Source: Verrucomicrobiota bacterium
GTDB taxonomy: Bacteria > Verrucomicrobiota > Kiritimatiellia > RFP12 > UBA1067
Length of the DNA stretch: 55,505 bases
Direction of reading: 5' to 3'
Assembly (NCBI GenBank): GCA_022704145.1
Contig: JAKJGY010000007.1
Location: forward strand, 1 to 55,505
The notes beneath the pieces are model-generated. The model ran no database searches. It was given only the letters and a program-made list of their open reading frames with translations, and had not been told where the DNA came from. Shown piece after piece: positions 27,201 to 34,675 of the stretch. A program made the translations under genes and the position numbers. Within the stretch, counting starts at the first letter, position 1. The number at the start of each line of letters is the position of its first letter.

Positions 27201-27368
27201 GCGCACCTCCTTCGCGCCCGACGCCAGACAGCTTCCGCCGAAGCAGACCAGGATCTGGTTCGCGCCAGCCCCGCCACAGCCCCCGCACGGGGCAGCCGCG
27301 CTCAGGCGGGCGCGCAGCTCGCCCAGCTCCGCCACACTACCGATTCGCTTCAAGACAGGGGTGTTCAT
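24204..27368 (-). CDS. hydB: HydB-type flavoprotein (NuoF-like) fused to a GltD/NfnB-like NAD(P) oxidoreductase
   Basis: 1054 residues from the ATG at 27368, which overlaps the hydC stop (ATGA). Parts: a thioredoxin-like 2Fe2S domain (Cys42, 47, 79, 83); a NuoF core with the FMN/NADH motifs RGRGGAGFP (196-204) and CNADEGDPGAY (224-234); the 4Fe4S motif ESCGKCVPC (485-492) with Cys532; then, in place of the usual ferredoxin tail, a GltD-type module from about 550: Cys-rich 4Fe4S region (CLSACPVGV, CARVCFHTCEDKC), FAD motif GAGPAG (671-676) and NAD(P) motif GGGNAA (802-807) followed by IYRRTREEMPAY. The normal HydB is about 600 residues, so this is a fusion. It could give the enzyme a second pyridine-nucleotide site. 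Confidence 0.92.
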   Translation of the reverse strand: MNTPVLKRIGSVAELGELRARLSAAAPCGGCGGAGANQILVCFGGSCLASGAKEVRDALRLALEMEKLGDQVALVETGCMGPCVMGPVVLIGADRTFYQGVKPSDAGDIVRQHLVGGKRVERLLVADASGKQPAPCRGDIEFFRRQTQVVLRNCGWIDPERIADAIARDGYAALAKVLSELPPEGVVAEMKASGLRGRGGAGFPTWLKWHLTRESADAVRYVLCNADEGDPGAYMDRSVLEGDPHSVIEGMAIAAFAIGAQQGYVYVRAEYPLAVERLSKAIAQARACGLLGANILGTPFSFDLEIRMGSGAFVCGEETALIASIEGKRGEPRPRPPFPAQKGLWGHPTVLNNVETYANVPAILLKGGAWYASMGTPKSKGTKVFALAGAVRNTGLVEVPVGTSLGELVYDIGGGIRNNKHFKAAQIGGPSGGCIPREHLNVPLDYEPLAELGAIMGSGGLIVMDEDTCMVDVARFFIEFVQEESCGKCVPCRVGTRRMLEILERICAGQGELADIDRLIELGQFIKGASLCGLGQTAPNPVLSTIRHFRHEYEEHIRDRHCRAGVCAGLVRAPCLSACPVGVDVPGFVALVGEKRYAEALRLHRERNPFASVCARVCFHTCEDKCRRASLDEPVSIRGVKRFMVDQEVTIQVPEVHESPANAARKVAVVGAGPAGLSCAYFLARLGYRPTVFEAEPRPGGMLVQAIPAYRLPREELAREVRMIEHLGVAIETGQALGRDFTLDSLREQGYEAVYLAVGAPQGVPLDLPGADAQGVTEAMSFLRQYNIRGSVPVGKRVAVIGGGNAAIDAARTAIRLGAQSVTVIYRRTREEMPAYAEEIEEALQEGVALRTLLHPEAFEVKNGRVSGVRCQAMRLGEFDRSGRRRPEGSADAASEVLAVDQVIVAIGQALDLPSLQGSAGVAYTTRGWIQADPRTGATAEPWLFAGGDAVTGPSSVADAIAAGERAAVAIDARLAGVPERPFWRGYRDPGVAFDPYADPVVYAREKLHTMPLEKRRQNFAEVEQPWNEGTAVRQAKRCLRCDYGKQPCACTHA

Positions 27369-27916
27369 GCGTGCTCCTTTTCTCCTGCCGCCAGGGCTCC
27401 GGCCAGGATCTGGTTGACCATCTCGCCGACTCGCGCGGGCTTGACGCGCTGATAGACGGTGTCGTTCACCATGACGACGGGCGCCATGCCGCACGCCCCG
27501 AAACACCTCCCGACCTCAAGCGAGAACTGCCGGTCGGGCGTCGTCTCGCCCACCTCGATCTCCAGCTTCTTCTTGAACGCGTCGAGCACCTCCTTGCCGC
27601 CACGCACATAGCACGCCGTGCCCAGACAGACCCGCACCAGGAACTTGCCGCGCGGATGCAGCGTGAAGAAGGAGTAGAAGGTCACCACGCCCGTGACCTC
27701 GCTCACCGTCTTGCCGAACCCGTCCGCGATCCTGCGGATCACCGGCTCAGGCAGATACCCGTAGATCGTCTGCGCGAGCTGGAGGGCCGGGATCAGCCCG
27801 CCGGGCTTGTCACGGTACTCGCCGATCACCTCGTCCAACTTCTTAAGCTGCTCCTGCTCCGAAGGCTCACAGGCGCACGCACAGGCGCACGGGGCCGTCG
27901 CGGATTGAGTCGTCAT
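27365..27916 (-). CDS. hydC: HydC/NuoE-like 2Fe2S subunit of the hydrogenase
   Basis: 183 residues from the ATG at 27916 with GGGAG 8 bases upstream; a GTG at 27931 is too close to its own GGAGG. The NuoE fold is clear: LIPALQLAQTIYGYLP, TGVVTFYSFFT, and the 2Fe2S cysteines in CLGTAC and GRCFGACGMAP. The N-terminus holds an odd run PCACACACEP, four Cys alternating with Ala. It should pass electrons between HydB and HydA. First gene of hydC-hydB-hydA; its stop overlaps the hydB start. Confidence 0.93.
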   Translation of the reverse strand: MTTQSATAPCACACACEPSEQEQLKKLDEVIGEYRDKPGGLIPALQLAQTIYGYLPEPVIRRIADGFGKTVSEVTGVVTFYSFFTLHPRGKFLVRVCLGTACYVRGGKEVLDAFKKKLEIEVGETTPDRQFSLEVGRCFGACGMAPVVMVNDTVYQRVKPARVGEMVNQILAGALAAGEKEHA

Positions 27917-28029
27917 AGCGGGTTCTCCCACCGCCTCCGTCCGACGCCGGAGGCGAACAGAATAGGCTGCGCGCCCGCCAGCGCGTGCGTCGGCACGCCT
28001 GACCGCGGGCGGCTTTTCCCGGGTTGCGG

Positions 28030-28473
28030 CTAGAGCGACCCCTCGATATATTTCTCGAGGTTACGGATCAGGGCCGTCTGCTCCGTGGCCACAAACTTCA
28101 CCAGATCCCCGATCGAGATGATGCCGAGAATCTTCTCGTGGCTGTCGATCACCGGCAGATGCCGGATCCGCTTCTCGGTCATCAGCGCCATGCACTCATC
28201 GACCGTGTTGTCGGGCGAGGCGTAGATCACCTTCTTGGTCATCGCGGCCTTGACGCTCACTTCCCGCGGCGACTTGTCCGCCAGGATCACCTTGCGGAAG
28301 CAGTCCCGCTCGGCGAAGATCCCGGCAAGCTTGCCGTGCGCATTCAGCACGACCAGTGACCCGATATTTTTGCTGTCCATAAGCTGAATCGCCTCGAACA
28401 CAGACGCTTGCGGCGAGATCGTGACGATCTCCTTGCCTTTTTGCTGTAGAAGCTGGGTCACCGGTGTATTCAC
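28030..28473 (-). CDS. Tandem CBS-domain protein upstream of the hydrogenase genes
   Basis: 147 residues from a GTG at 28473 with GGGAGAGG upstream; the longer in-frame extension to 28596 looks non-coding. Two CBS domains (about 10-65 and 75-140) form one Bateman module, with IGSLVVLNAHGKLAGIFAERD and RIRHLPVIDSHEKILGIISIGDLVK. Such modules bind AMP, ATP or related nucleotides. It lies 113 bases before hydC on the same strand, and may sense energy state for the hydrogenase or act with other partners. Confidence 0.85.
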   Translation of the reverse strand: MNTPVTQLLQQKGKEIVTISPQASVFEAIQLMDSKNIGSLVVLNAHGKLAGIFAERDCFRKVILADKSPREVSVKAAMTKKVIYASPDNTVDECMALMTEKRIRHLPVIDSHEKILGIISIGDLVKFVATEQTALIRNLEKYIEGSL

Positions 28474-28769
28474 TTCGGCCTCTCCCTTAGTTAACGGCGC
28501 TGACGCACCCGTCCGCTTGCCCGCACCCCCGCCCTCCCATGTCCGGCCCGACTCGGTATGACAGGCGTAGCGGAGGCCCGCGATTTCGTACTCCATAAAC
28601 GCCGGATCATGTACCCATCATTACCGTATATCAGAGTGTACGGGAACCTAGGCAAGACGTCAAGAAGCACCGAATTAAAAAATCGCCGGGGGGTCGATTG
28701 ACAAAGTAAGTTAGCCCCCTGGGCTGGGGAAAGGGCGCGGTCAGTCAGCCAGAGGTGAGATGCCCAGAT
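28474..28769. other. Divergent intergenic region
   Basis: Between the CBS gene and the regulator. A TTGACA at 28699-28704 has no clear -10 partner at the right distance. No gene or RNA is recognised beyond the regulator promoter and operator noted next to it. Confidence 0.4.
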
Positions 28770-28827
28770 GGCACCCTTGCCGCCGCCCGCCCCCCTGCGT
28801 TACACTGCTGCCGTAATCAAGGGTGCC
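28770..28827. promoter_or_regulatory. Paired operator half-sites around the regulator promoter
   Basis: GGCACCCTTG (28770-28779) and CAAGGGTGCC (28818-28827) are perfect 10-bp inverted copies. The left one overlaps the predicted -35 (TTGCCG 28777-28782) and the right one lies just after the -10 (TACACT 28801-28806; 18-base spacer). The right copy is itself part of a small palindrome, AAGGG-TG-CCCTT. The distance and symmetry suggest autoregulation by the GntR/LacI-type protein encoded at 28845. Confidence 0.55.
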
Positions 28828-28844
28828 CTTAAGGAACGACCGCT

Positions 28845-29960
28845 ATGCCCAGACAGGCCAAGTATACCGAGATTTTCCACGAGCTGCGCGCGCAGCTCGT
28901 GGAAGGCAAGTTCGCAGACAGGAACCGGCTGCCGAGCGAGGCGCAGCTCGTGCGCAAGTACGGCGTCTCGCGGCCGACCGCGGCCCGCGCGCTGCGGGAA
29001 CTGCAGGCCGCGGGCTTCGTGGAGCGTCGCGCCGGCGCCGGAACCTTCGCGCGCCGCGTCACCGAGTCGGATGCGACCGGCGGCGCGCTGATCGGCCTGC
29101 TGGTGCCCGGCATGGGCGTCACCGAGATCTTCGACGTGATCTGCGGCCGGCTGATCGGCCTGGCCCGCATGCACGACTACAGCGTCGTCTGGAGCGGCTC
29201 CCCCGCCCAACCGGAACCCGAAGCCCCGCCCGCGGAACAGGCCGAGGCCTTCTGCCGCGAGCTGATCGAGCGCAAGGTGCAGGGCGCCTTCTTCGCCCCG
29301 TTCGGCTGGCTCAACGGTCAGGCTCAGGTCAACCGCCTCATCGCGGCCCGCCTGCGCGTGGCCGGCATCCCCGTCGTGCTGCTCGACTGCGACGTGCTGC
29401 CCTTCCCCCAGCGCAGCGACTTCGACCTGGTCGGCATCGACAACTTCGACGCCGGCTACATGCTGACCGAGCACCTGCTGAACCTGGGGTGCCGCAGGCT
29501 GTTCTTCGTGGCCAGTACCCACACGGCCCCCACCGTCGAGGCCCGCTACGCGGGCTTCCGCGAAGCCCTGCTCGCCCACGGCGCCACGGTCGACACCGGC
29601 CCCTGCCCCTCCACCGACCCCACCGACGAGGCTCAGATCACCGCGCTGCTGAACCGCAAGCCCGACGCGTTCGTCTGCGCCAATGACTACAAGGCCGGCG
29701 TACTCATGCGCACGCTCGAGACCCTCGGCTGCCACGTGCCGAACGACGTACGCATCGCGGGCTTCGACGACGTGAAATACGCCACCCTGCTGCGCGTGCC
29801 GCTGACCACCATGCACCAGCCCTGCCGCGAGATCGCCGCCGTCGCCTGGCAGGTCATGCAGAACCGCCTGGCCAACCCAGCGCTCCCGCCCTGTACCGTC
29901 AGCCTGGCCGCACACCTCGTGGTCCGGCAGTCCTGCGGCGCCTACGTGCCGCGACGCTGA
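28845..29960 (+). CDS. GntR-HTH / LacI-type ligand-binding transcriptional regulator
   Basis: 371 residues. A winged GntR helix-turn-helix lies at about 5-72 (KYTEIFHELRAQLVEGKF... RLPSEAQLVRKYGVSRPTAARALRELQ). The rest is a periplasmic-binding-protein-like domain (LIGLLVPGMGVTEIFDVICG, VGIDNFDAGYMLTEHLLNLG, IAGFDDVKYATLLRVPLTTM), the AraR-type architecture that senses a sugar. AAGG is 11 bases before the ATG. It probably controls the plus-strand cluster downstream and itself. The sugar is unknown. Confidence 0.9.
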   Translation: MPRQAKYTEIFHELRAQLVEGKFADRNRLPSEAQLVRKYGVSRPTAARALRELQAAGFVERRAGAGTFARRVTESDATGGALIGLLVPGMGVTEIFDVICGRLIGLARMHDYSVVWSGSPAQPEPEAPPAEQAEAFCRELIERKVQGAFFAPFGWLNGQAQVNRLIAARLRVAGIPVVLLDCDVLPFPQRSDFDLVGIDNFDAGYMLTEHLLNLGCRRLFFVASTHTAPTVEARYAGFREALLAHGATVDTGPCPSTDPTDEAQITALLNRKPDAFVCANDYKAGVLMRTLETLGCHVPNDVRIAGFDDVKYATLLRVPLTTMHQPCREIAAVAWQVMQNRLANPALPPCTVSLAAHLVVRQSCGAYVPRR

Positions 29961-30277
29961 AGACCTGACGCTGACCGAGCACGCAACCCAATCAGTATCC
30001 GCGAATGAACGCGAATGGCCGCGAAACATGGGTTTGGGGATACTTCGCGTTTATTCGCGGATAAGAAGGTGTTCACCGACACCGTTCTATTTGGTGCCGT
30101 TGTTTGTTCGCAAGGCAGTAAGCTGAGCTATCAAGGATGCGACCTGTGCTATCAGGTTTCTTTACATCTTGCCGGTTTTCAAGTTGCGCCTGACAGTTTC
30201 TTCCGCGTAGATTGTGCTCAAAGGACAGGCTGTTCACCCTGACACGCGCGCTGTCCCGCAGTCACGAAAGGCACACC
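29961..30277 (+). promoter_or_regulatory. Spacer with long hairpin and predicted promoter for the first DapA-family gene
   Basis: This 317-base gap has no gene. It starts with a 20-bp-arm inverted repeat (29996-30063) built from CGCGAAT units. Further on, TTGCGC (30184-30189) and TAGATT (30208-30213) are spaced 18 bases and make a possible promoter for the gene at 30278, which has GAAAGG before its ATG. Confidence 0.4.
29996..30063. repeat. Inverted repeat of 10-bp periodic CGCGAAT units
   Basis: Left arm TATCCGCGAATGAACGCGAA (29996-30015) and right arm TTCGCGTTTATTCGCGGATA (30044-30063) match at 19 of 20 positions as an inverted repeat with a 28-base loop. Inside the left arm and loop, CGCGAA recurs every 10 bases (30000, 30010, 30020). 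It may end the regulator transcript or be a dispersed repeat. Confidence 0.8.
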
Positions 30278-31195
30278 ATGCAAACGCTCGGAGAGAAACT
30301 CGGCCACATCGTCGTCCCCCTCGCCACGCCCTTTAAGGAAACCACCCAGGACCTCGACCTCGACGCCGCCGCTGCGCTGGTCGACCACGTCATATCCAAC
30401 AAGCTCTGCGACTCGCTCATCGTGGGCGGCACCTCCGGCGAGTTCAACGCGCTGTCGCTCGACGAGCGGCGCGAGCTGTTCCGCGCCGTCAAGGACGCCG
30501 CCGCCGGCCGCGTGCCGCTGGTCGGCGGCGCCTGTTCCAGCGCCACGCGCGAGGCGGTCGAGCTGGCCCGCCTCTCCGAGCGGCTGGGCTTCGACGCCAT
30601 CATGGCGCTCGGCCCCTGCTACTGCAAGCCGACCCAGGAGGGCGTCTACCGCCACTTCCGCGCCATCGCCGAGGCCACCGCCCTGCCGGTCATGCTCTAT
30701 AACATCCCGATCTTCACCGGCCTCAACGTCGAGAAGGAGACCGTCGCGCGCCTCGCCGCCGACATGCCGAACGTCGTCGGCATCAAGGACGAGGCCGGCA
30801 TCAACCCCACGCAGATGACCGAGTTCCTGCGCGTCACCCCGCCGGGCTTCACCGTCTACAACGGTGACGACATCATGGTGCTGTGCGGCCTCGCCCAGGG
30901 CGCCTCCGGCGTGGTCAGCGGCGCCTCGCACCTCATCGGCCGCCAGATGCGCGAGATGATCGACAAATTCCTGGCCGGGGACATTCTCGGCGCGCGCAAG
31001 ATCCACCTGGCCCTCGACCCGCTCTTCAAGGACTTCTGCCAGAACGGCCGCACCAACGGCATCCCGATCTGGAAGGCGGCCATGAACCTCTGCGGCCTCA
31101 AGGTCGGCCCCCCGCGCCTGCCCCTCGCCCCCGCCACCGAGGCGGAGACCGAGACGATCCGCGGGCATCTGGTGAGGCTGGGGATTCTAAATTGA
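30278..31195 (+). CDS. DapA/NanA-family aldolase (dihydrodipicolinate synthase-like)
   Basis: 305 residues from the ATG at 30278. TIM-barrel enzyme of the DapA/N-acetylneuraminate lyase family: GGTSGEFNALSLDERREL (the phosphate/carboxylate-binding GTTGE-type loop, here GGTSGE), VMLYNIPIFTGLNV with the catalytic Tyr region, and VGIKDEAGINP with the Schiff-base Lys. Such enzymes add or remove pyruvate. Its place behind a sugar regulator, and not with lysine genes, suggests cleavage of a 2-keto-3-deoxy sugar acid, sialic acid or a similar compound. A second, diverged family member lies at 35751. Confidence 0.85.
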   Translation: MQTLGEKLGHIVVPLATPFKETTQDLDLDAAAALVDHVISNKLCDSLIVGGTSGEFNALSLDERRELFRAVKDAAAGRVPLVGGACSSATREAVELARLSERLGFDAIMALGPCYCKPTQEGVYRHFRAIAEATALPVMLYNIPIFTGLNVEKETVARLAADMPNVVGIKDEAGINPTQMTEFLRVTPPGFTVYNGDDIMVLCGLAQGASGVVSGASHLIGRQMREMIDKFLAGDILGARKIHLALDPLFKDFCQNGRTNGIPIWKAAMNLCGLKVGPPRLPLAPATEAETETIRGHLVRLGILN

Positions 31196-31252
31196 GAGTT
31201 GGAAGTTGAACGTTGAGAGTTGAAAGTTCAAGCAAACGCTCAACGTTCAATG
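31192..31252. repeat. Degenerate 7-bp tandem repeats with inverted end
   Basis: Five units in exact 7-bp register: TTGAGAG, TTGGAAG, TTGAACG, TTGAGAG, TTGAAAG (31192-31226), followed by an inverted stretch GCTCAACGTTCAATG (31238-31252). The repeat begins with the stop codon of the DapA-family gene and ends just before the ribosome binding site of the next gene. Confidence 0.8.
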
Positions 31253-31270
31253 GAAAACAGGAGGAAAGCG

Positions 31271-33364
31271 ATGAAACGGACACGCATGACAGCACGGTTC
31301 ATTCTGGGCGCCCTGTTGCTGGGCACCGGCCTCGCCGGCAAGGCGGGAGCGGCGGAGGCGCTCTTCGGCGCTTCCGACGATAATCTACTGCTTAACGACC
31401 AGATCAGTTGGTCGCGCCACAATTGGGGCGTCTTCCCGCAGCTCGCGGTCGGCCTGAACGCCGCCAACCAGCCCTACCGCAGCCTGCTGCGCTTTGACCT
31501 CTCCGGCCTCGGAGCCGAGACCTCGATCACCTCGGCCACGCTCACCCTTGTGACGGACCGGCTCGACAAGCTCCAGCAGGCGAACGGCAACTTCGACCTT
31601 CGGCTCTTCCTTCTGGCCGATTCAAACCAGGGATGGGTTCAGGGTACGAATAACGGAAACACCGCCACCGCCGGAGAGCCGTGCTGGCGCTACCGGCAGT
31701 TCGACACCGCCGGCTGGACCGGCGGGCCGGGCATCGGCAACAGCACTGCCTCGGCCGGCGTCGCGGCCCTGCTGGGCACGGTGCAGGTCGACGTCACCAA
31801 CACGGTCCTCGGACAGGTCTTCACCTTCACCATCGATTCGCCCGAGGGCATCAACGCCCTCACCAACTGGGCCGCGGGCGGCGACAACGCGGGCTTCCTG
31901 CTGGCGACAGACGAGGCTTCTGGCGGCCAGAACGCCATCTACTTCGGCTCGAAGGAAAACACCAACGCCGCGCGCCGGCCCAAGCTCACGGTCCGCACCA
32001 CGACCGGCGACATCGACGTCGGCGCGTCGGACGACACGATCATCTGGAACGGCTCGTTCATCTATTACAGCGCCTACAACTGGGGCCAGCACAACCTGCT
32101 CTGGGCCGGCCTGAACGGCGTCAACTGGCCCTACCGCAGCCTGCTGCGCTTCGATCTCTCGTCCCTGCGCGCGCGCTACACCGCGCTCGAATCCGCCACC
32201 CTGACGCTCACCGTGCGCAACGTCAGCAAGATCTCTGTCGCACGCGGCAACTTCGATCTCAAACTCTTCATGCTGGACGACGCCAACGCCGCCTGGACCG
32301 AGGGCACGAAGAATTCCGCCGTGGCCGGTACGGGCGACTCGTGCTGGGAACATCTCGCCTTTGACACAGTCGGCTGGGCTGGCGGTAAGGGCATCGGAGC
32401 CAACTCGGCCTCGGCGGGCGTCAGCAACCTGCTGGCTTCAGTCACCGTCGACGTCGCGACGGTGACCAACGGCCAGAAGATCGTCTTCACCCTTGACTCG
32501 CCCGAGGCGCTGGCCGCGCTCGAGGCCTGGGCGCGCGGCCGCACAAACGCGGGGCTGCTGCTCGTTTCGGACGAGGCCTCGAACGGCCAGAACGCCCTCG
32601 GTTTCGCCTCGGCCGAACACGCAACCGCCGCCGACCGGCCCGCGCTGGCCGTGACCTACACTGCCGACGAGACCGCCTTCGTCGCCAGCGAGGACAATTT
32701 CATGTATAGCCAATCTAGCTATAGCGATTATAACTGGGGCAATTGGAGCACTCGCCAACTCGCCATCGGGCTGAACAGCGCGACACTCACTTACCGCACG
32801 CTGATGCGGTTTGATTTATCTTCCCTCGACCGGGCGCACAAGCAGGTCAAGTGGGCAACGCTGACGTTGACCCAGGCGGCCAACACGAAGATCGTACCGG
32901 CGAACGGCGCGACTTTCGAGACGCGTCTGCACCTGCTCTCAGGTGCCAACGCGGGCTGGATCGAAGGCACCAAGAGCGCTGCCACTGCCGATACCGGCGA
33001 GAGCTGCTGGAACTGGCAGCGGTACAATACCGTGACCTGGACCGGCGGCGCGGGCATCGGCATCAGCACGAACTCGGCCGGCATAGCGGCGACGCTGGCC
33101 AAGGTGCTTATCAACACGACAACCATCAACGTCGGCACCCAAATCGTGTTCCACATCGAGACCCCGGAAGGCCTCACCGCCCTGGAGCGCTGGGCGCGGG
33201 GGGGGGCTAACGAGGGGTTCCTGCTGACCACCGACGAGGCGTCGTCCGGCCAGAACGCGCTCCTGGTCGGGTCAAGCGAACACGGCACTGCCGCCTACCG
33301 CCCGACCCTGCGCGTGGTGCTCGAACCCAAAATCCCGCAAGGCACATTGATCCGGGTGTTATGA
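31271..33364 (+). CDS. Secreted protein with three DNRLRE-type (CBM96-like) domains
   Basis: 697 residues from the ATG at 31271 with AGGAGG upstream. Signal peptide MKRTRMTARFILGALLLGTG. Three tandem domains of about 210 residues (about 30-240, 245-455, 465-685) share the pattern NWG...GLN...YRSLLRFDLSSL...A.LTL..., ending in WARGGxNxGFLLxTDEASxGQNA. The pattern matches DNRLRE/CBM96-type surface adhesion domains. It has no enzyme domain. The C-terminus is QGTLIRVL, a tail shared with two other secreted proteins in the window. Probably cell-surface polysaccharide binding. Confidence 0.85.
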   Translation: MKRTRMTARFILGALLLGTGLAGKAGAAEALFGASDDNLLLNDQISWSRHNWGVFPQLAVGLNAANQPYRSLLRFDLSGLGAETSITSATLTLVTDRLDKLQQANGNFDLRLFLLADSNQGWVQGTNNGNTATAGEPCWRYRQFDTAGWTGGPGIGNSTASAGVAALLGTVQVDVTNTVLGQVFTFTIDSPEGINALTNWAAGGDNAGFLLATDEASGGQNAIYFGSKENTNAARRPKLTVRTTTGDIDVGASDDTIIWNGSFIYYSAYNWGQHNLLWAGLNGVNWPYRSLLRFDLSSLRARYTALESATLTLTVRNVSKISVARGNFDLKLFMLDDANAAWTEGTKNSAVAGTGDSCWEHLAFDTVGWAGGKGIGANSASAGVSNLLASVTVDVATVTNGQKIVFTLDSPEALAALEAWARGRTNAGLLLVSDEASNGQNALGFASAEHATAADRPALAVTYTADETAFVASEDNFMYSQSSYSDYNWGNWSTRQLAIGLNSATLTYRTLMRFDLSSLDRAHKQVKWATLTLTQAANTKIVPANGATFETRLHLLSGANAGWIEGTKSAATADTGESCWNWQRYNTVTWTGGAGIGISTNSAGIAATLAKVLINTTTINVGTQIVFHIETPEGLTALERWARGGANEGFLLTTDEASSGQNALLVGSSEHGTAAYRPTLRVVLEPKIPQGTLIRVL

Positions 33365-33374
33365 GAAAGAGAAC

Positions 33375-33460
33375 GCTCAACGCTGAACTTCCAACTCTCA
33401 ACTCTCAATTTCGCGTTTTAACTTGAGTGTTGAGCGTTGAGCGTTAAACGTTGAACGTTC
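33375..33460. repeat. Hairpin of inverted degenerate 7-bp repeats
   Basis: On the left, GCTCAAC, GCTGAAC, TTCCAAC, TCTCAAC, TCTCAAT in 7-bp register (33375-33409). On the right, TTGAGTG, TTGAGCG, TTGAGCG, TTAAACG, TTGAACG (33423-33457). The two sides are rough inverted copies, so a long imperfect hairpin can form between the DNRLRE gene and the next gene. Confidence 0.8.
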
Positions 33461-33470
33461 ATTACCGCCC

Positions 33471-34559
33471 ATGACCTCCCTCGAACGAGTCCAAGCCGCC
33501 CTTTCCGGCACGCCGCCTGACCGCGTGCCGGTCGGCCCCTTCGTGGGCGCGGCCGCCGCGCCGCTGGTGGGCGCGTCGCTGCGCGACTACTACACGGACG
33601 GCGCGGTCATCGCCCGCGCCCAGCACGCGCTCTGGCAGGCGGTCGGCCACGACATCCTCGTGACCGCCGCCGACACCTACTACATCGCCGAGGCGTTCGG
33701 GCTCAAGACCACCCACCACGAGCACGCGCTGCCCACGGTGGACGAACCGCTGCTTTCCATGCTGGAAGAGGCTGACGCGCTGCGCCTGCCTGATCCTGAG
33801 GCCGACGGCCGCATGCCGGTCTACCTCAAGGCGCTGGAGGAACTGCGCGTGTTGACCGGCAGCGAGGTCGCGCTGCGCGGCACCGGCACCGGCCCCTTCT
33901 CGCTGGCCGCCTACCTGCTCAGCGAGCAGGCGTTCCTGACGCTGCTCGCCGACCTCGACTGCGGCGAGCGCGGCGAGGAGGACCGCCTGCGGCTGCACCG
34001 CCTGCTGGACCTCATGGCCGACACCACCGCCGCCTTCCTGCGCGCGCAGATCGACCGCGGCGTGCACCTCGCCTACCTGGGCGACTCGCTGGCCTCGGCC
34101 GAGATGATCTCGCCGGCCATGTACCGCGCGTACGCGCTGCCCTATCACCAGAAAGTCTTCGCGTCCGCGAAAGCCCACGCCGCCGCAGCCGGCCGCACGG
34201 TCTTCACGCTGCTGCACATCTGCGGCGCGAACCAGCCCTCGCTGGCCGCGTTCGCCGAGACGGGCGCAGACCTACTCGAGATCGACCACAAGGTGCCGCT
34301 CGCCGAGGCGCGGCGGCTCGCCGGGCCGGCGACCTCGCTGATCGGCAACCTCGACCCTGTGCAGACCTTGCTGCTTGGCACGCCCGAGCGGGTTTTCGTA
34401 GAATCGGGTCGTGCGATCCGTGAGGCGCGCGGCGCCGACGGCCGCTTCATTCTCGGATCCGGCTGTTTCGTGCCGCCCGGCACGCCGCTGGAAAACCTGC
34501 GGCAGATGGTCGCCGCAGCGGAAAAAACGAACAGCGAAGAACACGGAACCACATGGTAG
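33471..34559 (+). CDS. Uroporphyrinogen decarboxylase-family protein (MtaA/CmuA-like methyltransferase)
   Basis: 362 residues, TIM-barrel. N-terminus MTSLERVQAALSGTPPDRVP is typical of the UroD/MtaA family. Also typical are LYGD-like stretch HLAYLGDSLASAEMISPAMYRAY and ICGANQPSLAAFAETGADLLEIDHKV, with GNLDPVQTLLLGTPERV near the end. In anaerobes these proteins usually move methyl groups to or from corrinoid carriers. True heme synthesis is less likely given the neighbours. The last residues are encoded by repeat-like sequence. Confidence 0.85.
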   Translation: MTSLERVQAALSGTPPDRVPVGPFVGAAAAPLVGASLRDYYTDGAVIARAQHALWQAVGHDILVTAADTYYIAEAFGLKTTHHEHALPTVDEPLLSMLEEADALRLPDPEADGRMPVYLKALEELRVLTGSEVALRGTGTGPFSLAAYLLSEQAFLTLLADLDCGERGEEDRLRLHRLLDLMADTTAAFLRAQIDRGVHLAYLGDSLASAEMISPAMYRAYALPYHQKVFASAKAHAAAAGRTVFTLLHICGANQPSLAAFAETGADLLEIDHKVPLAEARRLAGPATSLIGNLDPVQTLLLGTPERVFVESGRAIREARGADGRFILGSGCFVPPGTPLENLRQMVAAAEKTNSEEHGTTW

Positions 34560-34675
34560 CAACTCGCCCCATCTTCATGATTTGCATGGGCATCCTTGCG
34601 TGTAAAGACGGGCAAGCGTTGCACCGCGCCAATCCCGCTTTGCCGCGAGGGGAGGAGACCGGCAAAGCAGAGAGA

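Noticed and set aside
25191-27452. 753-codon plus-strand open frame opposite hydB
   Set aside because: No domain, and the minus strand carries all NuoF and GltD motifs.
31192-33460. CRISPR array or insertion-sequence ends
   Set aside because: Units are only 7 bp, degenerate and without spacers; no transposase or cas gene is near.
34515-34552. Repeat-like sequence (GAACAGCGAAGAACACGGAACC) at the end of the UroD-family gene
   Set aside because: It looks like a remnant of the AT-richer intergenic repeats, but only two rough units are seen, so no repeat was called.
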